Both the position numbers and the translations under genes were made by a program. Positions 1-10,086 of a stretch of DNA of 45,229 nucleotides are shown here, piece after piece. Every line of letters begins with the position of its first letter. Position 1 is the first letter of the stretch. Under the pieces are notes generated by a model, which saw only the letters and a program-made list of their open reading frames with translations, was not told the DNA's origin and ran no database searches. The stretch is from Larix sibirica (lineage: Eukaryota; Streptophyta; Pinopsida; Pinales; Pinaceae), in NCBI GenBank assembly GCA_004151065.3, contig NWUY0300002973.1, positions 138,202 through 183,430 of the forward strand, given 5' to 3'.

Positions 1-179
1 TCATTTCTTCAAGTTTTGACATCTAAAAGAATTAAAGATCAAAGCTCAACCAAATATTAACACTTAGAACATAAGAGCAATTTTGAATTGGATCTGACTT
101 AATTGAAACATTTGGTTGTTTGGTCTTCTACACTATCTTTAATATAAAATCATAAGTGATCTTATTTTTTTAACATATT
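1..179. other. AT-rich flank, no gene seen
   Basis: AT-rich sequence with no coding signal on either strand. It is the left flank of LINE-A and probably the pre-insertion target DNA. Confidence 0.6.
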
Positions 180-192
180 AAAATAGGTGGAT
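180..192. repeat. putative left TSD of LINE-A
   Basis: AAAATAGGTGGAT here matches AAAATATGTGGAT at 5488-5500 with 12 of 13 bases the same. The right copy directly follows the A-rich tail of LINE-A, as expected for a target-primed insertion. The leading A residues are ambiguous because they overlap the tail, so the informative part is about 9-10 bases. Confidence 0.45.
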
Positions 193-1012
193 GAAGACTC
201 CTCGGAGGAAGCAAATGCATGGACTTCAGAGAGTGGAGTGGATTCCGATGACTCTGTCCCGAGCAGAGATATTCTTGTCGACAATGTTAACGCCTCGGTG
301 GTATCCAATCTGCAGGAGAATACTTCTCTGTTTAGTAAGTTGGCCACGCTTGACTCTTCATTTACACAATGTCTGAATGATGAAGAAAAAGTTTTCATTA
401 ACTCTTTGGAGGAGAAAGGGAATCGGTTGGGGGATGATATCATAGGGGGGGGCATATTTCTATCAGGGATTTAGTCTTGATTCTCCAGTGGACCCAGGGA
501 TCGATTCTTTAGCTGTGCCTCCTTCTTCTTTGGGTGGGGATAATCCATTACCCAATACCTTGACTTCTGATATTCCATCTACACTGGGACCAGATACGTC
601 ATGCTCTACCTGTCCATTACCTGGCTCGAACCCTAGGGTCGACTCTGTGGGTTTACTTGTTAATGCTCGAGGTTCTTTTAATCTAATAACTTCTTTGTGC
701 AACCCTACTCAATGTGGGGTGGTTATCCCACCTTCCAAGGCTGAACATTTGATCCTGTCTCCATTAGTTACTTATGTTGGGAATAGGCCAGTGGATGTGG
801 ATCCTGTGGGTGATGTTGGCTCGAGTCTCTCTAGACTACAGAACGCCAAAGGTGTGGTCCATGGGGGTTTAACGAAGGATCTCTCACCTCTACATACTCG
901 CAGTGGTAGGAAGGGCCAGCCTCCACTTGTTATTTCATCCTCTACTGGAAATGGGGATATTTCAGTACCGATCTCACAATCATCCAATTCCAAGCGGGCA
1001 CTTAGAGATTGA
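193..1012 (+). pseudogene. LINE-A ORF1, C-terminal tail only
   Basis: Two open segments belong together. One runs to 474 and is acidic and serine-rich; the other covers about 452-1012 and is proline, serine and glycine rich. The frame changes at a run of eight G at 445-452, so one inserted or lost G, real or a sequencing error, explains the break. The product lacks the DUF4283 domain and the CCHC knuckle expected upstream, in line with 5' truncation of the element. The assignment rests mainly on position just before the endonuclease ORF, because the tail itself has no recognisable domain. The stop TGA is at 1010-1012 and the ORF2 ATG follows at 1036. Confidence 0.6.
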
Positions 1013-1035
1013 AAAGCCCAAGCAAGGGTGAAAAG

Positions 1036-1737
1036 ATGAAATTGATCTCACTGAATATTAGAGGGTTTGGGGGCCCTCAGAAAAGATTGTCCCTCAAAAG
1101 AATTTTGGAGAAGGAGTCTCCGGATATAGTACTCTTTCAAGAAACTATGATCTCAGCCGAGAAGGCGAGGTCTTCCTTTCAACGGCTCAAGAAGGATTGG
1201 GTGGTGGCTTCGGTGGATACGATGGGCCAATCTGGTGGTCTTCTATCAGTATGGAACCCACGAGTGGCTCAAATTTTGGCTTTTAATACTCACTGGGGCA
1301 TTTTGCTGAAAGGTAAAATGATAGGTTTTCCTGGTGACTGTAACATCCTAAATGTGTATGCCCCATATATCAATCGAAAATACTTCTGGGAGTCGGCTCA
1401 AAATTTGGAAATCTTAGCTCTTCCAAATCTGCTGCTGGCTGGTGACTTAAATATTACCCTATCTGATGCTGAGGTTTGGGGTGATGCCAGTAGGCTGGAT
1501 CCACTATCTGTATTTTTTCAAAATTTCTTTTCTACATTAAAACTAAACGATCTGGAGCCATATCCATTGAATCCGACTTGGACCAATGGAAGGGGTGGTT
1601 CTGAATGTGTGGCTAAAAGATTAGATCGATTCCTGGTCGCGGACTCCCTACTAGAGTTATCATTCAGATATAGGTCCTGGATTGATTCTTTAAGGATTTC
1701 TAATCATTTGGCTATTATTCTAGAGATCAATTTTTAA
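1036..1737 (+). pseudogene. LINE-A ORF2 part 1: APE-type endonuclease domain
   Basis: This is the N-terminal apurinic-like endonuclease of an L1 ORF2, which nicks target DNA to prime reverse transcription. The start is ATG at 1036 (MKLISLNIRGFGG), chosen because the conserved Asn of the first motif sits right there. Further motifs are FQET with the metal-binding Glu, GDLN, and RLDRFLV. The final SDH motif reads SNHLAI, so the catalytic Asp has become Asn. Translation stops at TAA 1735-1737, and homologous sequence continues in the same frame beyond it. The family usually has about 230 residues here, so the domain is full length but damaged. Confidence 0.9.
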
Positions 1738-3708
1738 GCACATCCACAAAACTATCCATTCAAATTTAATCACACATGGATTCAAGATGAGGAGTTTGTG
1801 GAGCTGGTTAAAAAATCCTGGTCAAAGTATTCTATAGATCCGAAGGATTCTCCTTCCCATCATCTCATTAAGAAATTGGGATATCTTAAATCATGTGCCA
1901 TCAAATGGGGAAGATTGAGGAAAAATACACTTTCTTTGGAGATGTTAGCCATTGAGCAGGAGATAGATGAGATACAGAATATTCATAAGATGGGATCAGT
2001 CAATCCTCCTATGACACCTTCCCTCCGGTATTTGTAACATAGAAAGATTGCGCTGCTCTTAAGAGATGAGGAGTCTTGGTGCTTGAAAAGTAGGGCCACA
2101 TGGATTGCTCTCGGCAACAAAAATACAAAAAAGTTTCAAAAATTTGCTGACACTCGCCGGGTTCACAATTCAATTTGGTCTTTAAAAGCTAGACATGGTA
2201 ATCTTATAACCAGTCAATCGGCTTTACTCTTGGAGGCTGGTCTTCATTTTGAAGAATATTTTTCTGATCCCAGCTTATGTCGGATTAGTGAGTAGATCAA
2301 AGTTATAAGGGAGTATCCTCGTTTTTTCTCGGAACAGGAGGGGGATAACATTTTTTCTCCTGTCACTATTTCAGAAGTTAAAATGGTTATTCAGAAATTT
2401 GCCAAGGCCAAGAGTCCGAGTCCTGATGGCTGGACAGCTGAATTATTCAACGAGTTTTTTGACTTGATGGGGTCAGACTTACTTGCTATGGTGGAAGATA
2501 CCCGTCTTTCAGGTAATATTCCTTTGGCTTTAAATTCAACTTTCATTGCCTTAATTCCTAAAACTTCGTTGCAGGGTTCCTTTGAATACTTCCGGCCGAT
2601 ATCACTATGCAACCTAGTCTACAAAATTGTGGCTAAGATAATTGCAAATAGGATTAAGCCGGTCCTCTCCAGGAATATATCAAAAGAGCAATTTGGGTTT
2701 CTGGACAATCGTCAAATACTAGATGCTATCGGTTTGGTACAAGAAGCTTTCCACGGTATAAAAACCCGAAAAATAAAATCTTTGATCTTGCAAATGGATC
2801 TCACCAGGGCATACGACAAGGTAAATTGGGATTTTCTGCGTCTAGCTTTGATTCAGATTGGTATCCTGTGGAGTGCAATGAAATGGATAATGGGCTGTGT
2901 GACTTCGGTTCACTACTCAGTACTGGTAAATGGTAGTCCATCCAATTTTTTCTTTGCATCGAGGGGGCTTCGGCAGGGCTGCCCATTATCGCCATTACTA
3001 TTCTTGATTGTGATGGATGGGCTGAGTAGGCTCTTAAACAAGGCCAAGGATAATCAGCTGATTACTGGTGTGAAGATCACTGCAAATATTAATTTGACTC
3101 ATCAGTTTTTTGTTGATGATGTGTTGCTTTTTGGTAAGGCTAGTAGATCTGAATGGGTTGCCTATAAGACAAACCTTGACCTTTTTATGATTACCACGGG
3201 TATGTTAATCAATGACCAAAAAACTACATTTCTGGAGCATAAACTGGATTATGCTATTCGACTGCAGATATCTGCTATTTTTAATTATCAGATAAAAGCT
3301 CTTGAGGATGGGACGTTGTATTTGGGCTACTTTTTGAAACCTAATGCATATACAAAACATGATTGGTTATGGTTATTACAACGTTTTGATCAGAGGATTC
3401 ATAATTGGTGCTGGAGATGGCTATCTATTGGAGGTCGATTGATTCTGGTGAAATCTGTCCTCCAGAATTTAGGGGTGTTTTGGTTATCATTATGCAAGGT
3501 CCCGAAATCTATCTTGTCTTCAATGAGGAGGAAGATGCACAGTTTCATCTGGTCTGGTCAGAACTCTCACAAGTTTCATCAGGCAGATTGGCGGAAGATG
3601 GCCTCTCCTTTCCAGAGAGGCGGATGGTCATTGAAGAACATGCATTATTTCTCCTCAGCTTTATTGTCTAAGAGTCTTTGGCGTGCATTGATGGTCAAGG
3701 GGCCCTAG
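1738..3708 (+). pseudogene. LINE-A ORF2 part 2: linker and reverse transcriptase
   Basis: The frame continues from the endonuclease with no indel, interrupted by TAA at 2035-2037 and TAG at 2293-2295 and ended by TAG at 3706-3708. The RT fingers show SPSPDGW, then FIALIPK and YFRPISLCN. Motif A is MDLTRAYDKVNW, motif B is RGLRQGCPLSP, and motif C is FVDD at 3109-3120, where most LINEs have FADD or YADD. Thumb-like sequence (YLGYFLKPN, RWLSIGGRLILVKSVLQ) follows. All three metal-binding Asp residues are still encoded. Loss of function is by stop codons rather than by active-site change. Confidence 0.93.
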
Positions 3709-4484
3709 GGTGCTGTAATTATTGATAAATACCTAAAAGGCACAACGGTTTAGTGTTGGCTTAGAGCTGGAAGTTATAAATCCAAGGGTGTATCCAATTT
3801 CTGGGCTGGGCTTTCCTCGACGGTATCCATTTTGGCAGACTGGCTGGGTTGGATTACGGGTAATGGCAGAAGTATTCATTTGGGTGCAGATCCGATCATA
3901 AGTGGTCCTACCAATTACAAACTCTCCCACGAACTCATTGCTACACTTCGTTCTCGGGGATATTATTTGTTGTATCATGCTGCAATCATTAATGTCACAT
4001 GTGTCCCTTTCCAAATTTGGATCTCCGCTGGTCAGATCGGATTGCTTGGGTTTATGGCGGTCGAATGGGATGGTTACATCAGGGATCTTCAGTGTGGCTG
4101 CATTCATCTCAGTATGGTGGAAGATCGTCTTGCTTGGTCGAGGAACACAACAAGTGGGGAATTGACTGCAAAATTGGCATACGACTCCTTTTTTCCAGCT
4201 GGCTCATCGTCTATCTGGTGGCATGGCATTTTATGGCGATGGAACAATTAAAAATCAAAATCTTTATGTGGCTGGCATTGGAGGGTAAACTTCTGTTTTG
4301 GAATAACCTGCAGAAATGTGGGTTTACTGGCCTAGGAGTATGTTGTTTATGCTTTCAAGGAGCTGATGGGGATGAGCACCTATTTTTTGAATGCTCTTTC
4401 AGCACTCAGGTGTGGGAGGTGATTCGCCAATCCGAGGATGCTTTACCCTCTTGGGCTATGCGATCTCTCTCTGATGTGTTATAG
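3709..4484 (+). pseudogene. LINE-A ORF2 part 3: connection and zf-RVT domain
   Basis: The RT frame continues to about 4250 with one further stop (TAG 3751-3753). A connection segment GNGRSIHLGADPIISGP resembles segments in LINE-D and LINE-E. A single frameshift lies in the A-rich stretch at about 4240-4256. The shifted frame then gives the zf-RVT domain: IKIFMWLALEGKLLFWNN, Cys-rich CCLCFQ, and EHLFFECSF, which fit the C-x2-C...H...C zinc ligands. It ends at TAG 4482-4484. This domain is typical of plant LINE ORF2 between RT and RNase H. Confidence 0.85.
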
Positions 4485-5114
4485 GACTATCATAAATGCA
4501 ATGGTTTAGTTGTTGAACTGTGCTGCAACATGATGTGGGGTTTATGGAAGGCGAGGAACATTGCCATTTTCGAAGGTAAAGTTTTGCAGCCATGGTTGGT
4601 GGCGAGGAATGCGTTGATGGCCTTGTTGGATGTCAGGGGAATGGTGGCTGTAAATGATATTAATCTTCCACATAATGGTAGGGATCCAACCTTTTACATC
4701 ACAATGCCTTGTGCTCATTTTGATGGGGCCTATCAGGAGTCCGGTATGCTTTGTGGAGCGGGTGGGTTTATCTCATTAAACCATGACATCTTTTATAAGC
4801 TGTGGATGAATTTTGGTCCCGAGACTAATTCCAAAGCTGAACTCTACGCTCTATGGATTGTCATGTATTTTGCATGTGTCCAAAATTTGGAATTGAGGTG
4901 GATTGCAGGTGATTCTCTTGTGGTTATCAATTGGATTAACTAGGTTGGGGGTATCAATAATTTGGCGCTCTCTCCTTGGATAAATCGGATTAAATCCTTA
5001 CGTTCACATTTTCCGGATACACAGTTTGTGCATGTTCTTCGTGCTGAAAATGACCTTGCAGAAACTCTTTCGAAATGTGCTCTCCATTCCTTGGAAGGTA
5101 AATTTTTTTTTTAG
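4485..5114 (+). pseudogene. LINE-A ORF2 part 4: RNase H domain
   Basis: Same frame as the zf-RVT part. Motifs of a plant LINE RNase H are present: FDGAY (Asp), KAELYALW (Glu), and AGDSLVVINW (Asp). After a TAG at 4941-4943 comes HVLRAENDLAETLSK, where the final catalytic Asp of the usual AD-LS motif has become Glu. The natural end is TAG 5112-5114. This enzyme would remove the RNA strand after first-strand synthesis. The stop and the changed fourth acidic residue argue against activity. Confidence 0.88.
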
Positions 5115-5490
5115 TTATGGGATGGTGATATCATTCGAGAAGCGGGCAGCTTCTCTCTTTTTTGACCGCCTTATATAGTTCGTTCGGCTATACATTTTGT
5201 TTATGTTTTTCTCTTTTTTTGGTTCCATATGTCGCTTGGCATTTTGGTATGATGCTATATACTTGGGGGTTTCTTCCCATTTCCCCATCTGGTTGGGGTT
5301 TGTCCATCTCTATTTGGCTGGGGGCATCTGGTGCAATTGTTGGGTTTCTTCTAGGCTCGGGGTGTGAGCTTTTTTCATTGTCCGGTGGGATGGTCCTATT
5401 TGGTTACTCTCCCCAGGTGAGGTTTTGTATTTGGAACTACACTTTTTATACTTGTTTATAAAGTATTGTTATTTTTCTGATTGAAAAAAA
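5115..5490 (+). other. LINE-A 3'UTR with a hydrophobic open frame and 3' hairpin
   Basis: This is T- and G-rich sequence after ORF2. An open frame at 5162-5461 would encode about 99 hydrophobic residues. It lacks a clear ATG at its start and probably reflects base composition. The end, TTTTTC-TGATT-GAAAAA at about 5472-5488, can fold as a short hairpin running into the A tail. LINE-D and LINE-E have the same arrangement. Confidence 0.6.
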
Positions 5491-5500
5491 ATATGTGGAT
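5488..5500. repeat. putative right TSD of LINE-A
   Basis: Partner of the repeat at 180-192 (12 of 13 bases). It follows the A-rich tail without a gap. Confidence 0.45.
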
Positions 5501-6339
5501 TTGTATGTTTAGATTTAATGCTTCATCAAGGTAAAGTTAGTTCTTTTTTATTGTGAGAAGATGTTGGTGTTATTTTTTCATATTTTTCATACGAAATTGA
5601 TGCTATTTATTTAGAAAAAATGTTTGTTTAATTAATAAATTCAATTTTATGATGCTGTTTTTTTATTTTATTTTTTATTTTTTGAGATTAATAAGGTTTA
5701 TTACATAAATATAGAGAATTGCACTATGTTTGAATATGGTGAAACTGAGAGTAGTAGTATCATTATAGATTTTGTAAGTGACGAATTTTTAAAGAAAAAA
5801 CATTAAGAAAATAGATAATATTAGGTATTATATTATTAAGAACGTGGTATGTTAAAAGAAGATAATGTTTATTATCAACCTACTTTCTACCCAAAATTTT
5901 ACAAATTCATTTATCCGAGTGTGTTTCTGGATTAGTGTAAGAACCAATTTTACTAATTAACCATTACCTTTATAGTAAACTTGTTTATTATAATATAAAC
6001 TTTATTTTTTTCGTTTACAATTTTCCTGGTCCAAAAAAACGTTTTTTTTATATTCAGTATTTCATGGGTGAAATCCGACTATACATCATGTTGCCTTTAT
6101 GGGCTCAAAGATAACAATTTAGTAAATTATCCTTCATATTTACTCTGATTATATCATATGACTTCTTGTTTTTAGCCATCCAAGACTCCTGGTTGCCACC
6201 CTTTACAAAACAACATGTCTTCAAATAGCCCAAAGGCTAGAGCACTTGCTTTATTTACATCATAGTTAGAAAAAAAAGAAAGATACAACATTGAGAAAAA
6301 ACATTAGAACACATTTTTGACACTAAGAACTTGATTCCC
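5501..6339. other. AT-rich intergenic stretch, no gene seen
   Basis: Long A and T runs, stops in every frame, and no recognised repeat. The right part may include the unresolved 3' end of LINE-B, but I see no clear poly-T tail marking it. Confidence 0.5.
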
Positions 6340-6949
6340 TTCTTTGAACTACTTTTCCTTATGGGTTCCTTCCTGCAACAACAAGGCTTTGTTAGATATT
6401 TGATAAGCCACATACATGGACTCCATATAGATATGAGAGAAAGAAAGTGTATCATAAATATCCTTGACTTACAGAACTGCATAGAAGTGGATCAAGTAGT
6501 AGATTATGATTCCACAGTTCTAATTTGCTCAATCCACCATTAATTTTGAGTCACCCAACACTTGCAATTTTTTTACACCCTTATCTTATGTTACCTTTAA
6601 TAGAAGTCACATTGTGAAGAGTTCAACTTGATTATTTGTACTTGGTCCCACTACTAATTTTAGTTCACTAGGTATAAAATAACATCAACTCCACATAAAC
6701 TTGGAACTCCCTAACATGCACCATAAAAGAATCCCCAAGGCTATTCATAGATAATTTCAGGCTCTTTTAAAACTCTTGTTGATTTCTATTTAAAAGAGGT
6801 CCAATTTCCATTAATAGCACTTCTGAATCTTATGAGCAACCTAGGAAATATTCGGTACTAAGCTTTGAAAAAACATTTTGTTTCGAGATAGCCACGTCCC
6901 CCATATCACAAACGAGGAAGAGCAATGTAAATTTTAACATCTTCATCTA
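6340..6949 (-). pseudogene. LINE-B RNase H remnant
   Basis: Reading the minus strand gives VLGDSKLMVDWAN (about 6530-6570), the third acidic motif of the LINE RNase H. Upstream is GPSTNNQVEL, matching the NT-x-SEL/AEL motif. Downstream is FSHIYMESMYVAY, matching the last motif with its AD changed to AY. Stops and probable indels break the frame. The assignment rests on motif order and on position after zf-RVT. Confidence 0.65.
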
Positions 6950-7180
6950 CTATATATAAGAATGAAAACAATATATCAAAGACCTTTGCTCCCATTTGTT
7001 TTTCCCACTCATAATCTGCAACATATCTTTCCAAGCTTCTCTAGTAAAAGGACAATTAACAAACAAGTGATCCATGTATTCCTCATTATTTTTTATATAA
7101 TGCATCTTCCATAACCATGCATATTTTTTTTTATGGAAATTAACCAAAGTTAAGATTTTGTTGTCCAAGGACAGCCACAT
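6950..7180 (-). pseudogene. LINE-B zf-RVT domain
   Basis: About 76 residues resemble a zf-RVT domain: MWLSLDNKILTLVNFHKK, then MDHLFVNCPFTREAW with the His and Cys zinc ligands. The first Cys pair is not evident (it falls in AWLWKMHY), so zinc binding is doubtful. It lies between the RNase H remnant and the RT, as in the other LINEs here. Confidence 0.75.
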
Positions 7181-8775
7181 GAATATTTAATCTTTGAAAG
7201 GAATTTATCATTTAGATAAAACAAACCACCACAAAGACTTTCACCCTCCATTCCTTCTTCCATCTTTGCCTTATATCCCAAATTTGCACTATATTCACCA
7301 TTCCCCTAATTTTTTGACTATTTAATTGTATCAACCCCCTCAAAAAAATTTAATGCACTAGTATTTAGGCTTATAAAATAAAGGTGCCACTCCTTAGCTT
7401 TTTCCCCTTCCAAATCCAAATCATCCACCTTCTTCCAACCTTGAGACCAAATATTGCTACCATTGAATAGATCCCCGTGAGATGTAGTTCTCTTATCAAC
7501 TCCTCAGACAACTTGTAATTTCCTTTACTTCCAATATAGGGGTCCTTGCCTATTCTCACACTTGTTCCTCTTTTGACCTTCTGAACTAACCATTTTCCAG
7601 TAAACAGGAAGGCTTTCACCAATGCTTTCCATACAATTGATCCCCCACTTGAACTCATTTCTTATATAAACCAATCTATTAGTGAATCCTTCTCATATAA
7701 TTATTTTTCATAACTTCACCTCATATACTTCATTGAAGATTAATCTCCACAAAATTTTGGTTGCAAGGGTTAAACTAAAAGTATGGATATTTTTCAAGCA
7801 CTGACCTCCAAGTTTTTTGAGATTTGCAAATTTGGACCATTTCTCTAAAGGTATTCCTTCCTTCTCCCTCTTACCTATCTAGATAAAACTAAAACCTTTA
7901 TTTCTCAATTTAAAATATCTTTGGGAATATGAGCAGTGATTATCCAATACACTTGTCTCCCTCCCCTTGACAACCATTTATTGCACCAAAAATAAATAAT
8001 TGCTTCAAATTTGTTGCACAACCAAATCCAGTCCTCATACTTATATCATTAGGGTTTAGGTTAAAGCCTAAGTACTTTACCACTTGATCTAAACCCATAA
8101 AATTCATTTAAAACATATTTAGAATTTGGGTTTTGTCTTCCTCACTCATTTCATCGAACAACATTGTGGACTTTCTCAATTAAAACTCCATTCATGTAGC
8201 CTTTCAATAAATATCCAATATCTAATTTATTCTTCGGGTCTCCATTAAAGAACCTTGCCCAAATATTATGATATCATCAACAAACAATGGATGAGAAATG
8301 CTTACATTTTCATGGATTTTTACCCCTTAGAACAAACCACTTCTTCTTGCATCCTTGAACTGCATCCTTGAACAACATGCCTAATCCCTCAACCATCAAT
8401 TAAATAATAAACAAGAAGATGAAAGGGAACAACCTTGTTGCAAACCTCTATATGAATTGAAGAAACTATTGGGTAACTCGTTGAATAGAACTACAAAAGA
8501 AGTCGGTGAAATACAACTCATAATCCTTTCTGCAGCCTGTAAATTCATTCATATTTAAATCAACAACAATTTGAGTTAGGGCCAATTCATATTGTCAAAA
8601 GCTTTGGCAAGATCCAACTTTATTATCACTACATGAATCTTTTGAGTGTTTTTATTGAATGCATGCCTTCTTGACCCAAACCCACAACGTGATGAATTTG
8701 TCTATTATAAAGGTTGAATTGTTCCACTACAATGAAACCAAACATTATCCCTTTGAAATTTTTTGCAATGATTTT
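7181..8775 (-). pseudogene. LINE-B RT palm, thumb and connection
   Basis: The connection segment at 7371-7658 (VRIGKDPYIGSKGNYKLSEE) matches the same region in LINE-A. Upstream are RT motif C FVDDIIIFG, motif B RGLQQGCSLSS and motif A LDLAKAFDNMNW, all on the minus strand with several stops and frame changes between them. Motif A keeps its Asp and motif C keeps both Asp. The segment ends inside codons for the SKIIANNFK region, where LINE-C inserted. No functional protein can be made. Confidence 0.82.
8752..8775. repeat. LINE-C TSD, 3'-side copy
   Basis: A 24-base repeat beginning TTTGAAATT and ending GCAATGATTTT matches 15140-15163 at 23 of 24 positions (T versus G at the tenth). It abuts the poly-T run 8772-8782, which is the A tail of minus-strand LINE-C. 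The TSD codes for part of the LINE-B RT. Confidence 0.93.
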
Positions 8776-9355
8776 TTTTTTTATAACAAAAACGGTTAAA
8801 ATGTATTGAAAAAGAAAAAAAGAATTTTAGTCGTGGCTATAACCAATCGACCAAGTACATTATTCAAGAAGCTGAATGAATTTGATCTTAGGCTAAGTGC
8901 TAATCTGGATAGTGTCCATTTAATTGATTGGAATCAGATGAGTGGTGTTTTGTAGAAATTTAGTGTAGAGTTATGGTGATCGTCGAATTCTTGGAATGAC
9001 CCTGAAATGTTGTTGATGGGAATATCTCTTCTTGCCGATTCTGGAAGTAGATGGTGGGTTGGAATCAGCTGAGCTGTAAATATAATGAGCTTATATATAT
9101 CTGTGGATTGCTGAATTTCGTGTTCTTTGAAGTGCCCAGAGTTGTTCCGTTGGTGGAGATGTTTTACCGAATCCGAGCTTGTTTGCAGAACGCATTCATC
9201 CTGTGGAGGTTCCGTAGCAGTTTTGCTTTTGGACTTTGAAAGGCTCAAGTTGAGGTGTGTCTGGATAGTGGTTCATGCTGATGACATGCTATTTTATGAG
9301 CTGTCTGGCAAATCTTGTCATATAAGGTATGTTCTTAGGGGATGTGACAGAGATT
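8776..9355 (-). other. LINE-C 3'UTR and A tail
   Basis: Sequence between the ORF2 stop (TGA, 9358-9356) and the A tail, seen on the plus strand as the T run 8772-8782. Just before the tail the minus strand reads a T run, GTTAT, then A residues. Plus-strand open frames at 9051-9399 show no recognisable protein. Confidence 0.75.
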
Positions 9356-10056
9356 TCATTCCTCGTTTGAACATTCAATCTTTCCAGGTGCTAAGCTAGT
9401 TGCTGCCTTCGCTTCCACGTCTGCATTGTGATTCAAGTTTCTTGTGATATGATAAGCTTTTAATTGCTTGAATGTAGTCGCTATTTGTTGGATTTGTCTA
9501 ATAATCTTGTCAATTTCCAGATTGTTATAGTGTGTCGGCGAGTTGAAAGCTTTGATAATGAATAGGGAGTCACCAAATACTTGTAGATTTTCGATGTTCT
9601 GCTTTTAGCAATTTGGCAGCCCTGTAGAAGTGCAAGAGATTCAGCAAGGTTGTTTGAGCAGATGCCAAGTCCCCATCTGTAGTTAATTCTCGATGTTCCT
9701 CCATCAAAAAGAAGGATTCCTCCTGCTCTGGCAAGACCTGGGTTTTTTTTTGAAGCTCCATCGAAGTGTAGGTTGTCCAATGACTGATTGCTTCCCCAGG
9801 CTTGAAAGTCGAAGTCAGGTAATCTGATTTGCCAGGGAGGAAGCTTCCATTGCTTTGATTTGATTTCTCTGGGAGACGAGTGGAGAGTGCCAATCCACTT
9901 TGATTCAGCGGTGGATAGGTTCGTATCTGCTCTGATTTTGGACGGATTTATACATTTAATCAGTAAACCTTTTGCTTGTCCAAAGACTTGTAAAGGCATT
10001 GGACATATGTCATGAAAAGTTGCATTGTTTTTGGCGATCCATATCTTCCAACACAT
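9356..10056 (-). pseudogene. LINE-C ORF2 C-terminus: RNase H domain
   Basis: All four acidic positions of the RNase H are encoded: HFDGASKKNPG (Asp), NNLAESLALLQG (Glu), VFGDSLFIIKAF (Asp) and NHNADVEAKAA (Asp). A single frameshift at about 9590-9600 separates the second and third motifs. The frame is continuous with the upstream zf-RVT segment except for TAG at 10087-10089. The ORF ends at TGA 9358-9356. This is the best preserved RNase H in the window by active-site content. Confidence 0.88.
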
Positions 10057-10086
10057 GAGTTTGGGGATATTTGTCCAGATTTGATG

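Larger units (their letters stand above)
193..5490 (+). mobile_element. LINE-A, L1-type retrotransposon, 5'-truncated, decayed
   Basis: The order ORF1 tail, APE endonuclease, RT, zf-RVT, RNase H, 3'UTR and A-rich tail is that of a plant L1-type LINE. The element starts in the low-complexity C-terminal part of ORF1, so it lacks the 5'UTR, the DUF4283-like region and the zinc knuckle. It ends in TTTTTCTGATTGAAAAAAAA at about 5472-5491. ORF2 has seven in-frame stops and one frameshift, so the copy is dead. Its protein is closest in style to LINE-D and LINE-E in this window. Confidence 0.92.
6340..8775 (-). mobile_element. LINE-B, 3' portion (split by LINE-C)
   Basis: A decayed minus-strand L1-type LINE. 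From 3' to 5' it shows an RNase H remnant (about 6365-6780), zf-RVT (6950-7180), a connection segment (7371-7658) and RT. The RT contains FVDD (8273-8284), RGLQQGCSLSS (about 8425-8460) and IKLDLAKAFDNMNW (8582-8630). At 8752-8775 the RT frame runs into the TSD of LINE-C, and the missing upstream RT codons continue at 15164. The 5' end of the element is truncated in the RT fingers. The 3' tail was not identified. Confidence 0.88.

Noticed and set aside
9051-9399. Plus-strand open frames opposite the LINE-C 3' end
   Set aside because: They are antisense to the LINE-C RNase H end and 3'UTR and encode nothing recognisable.
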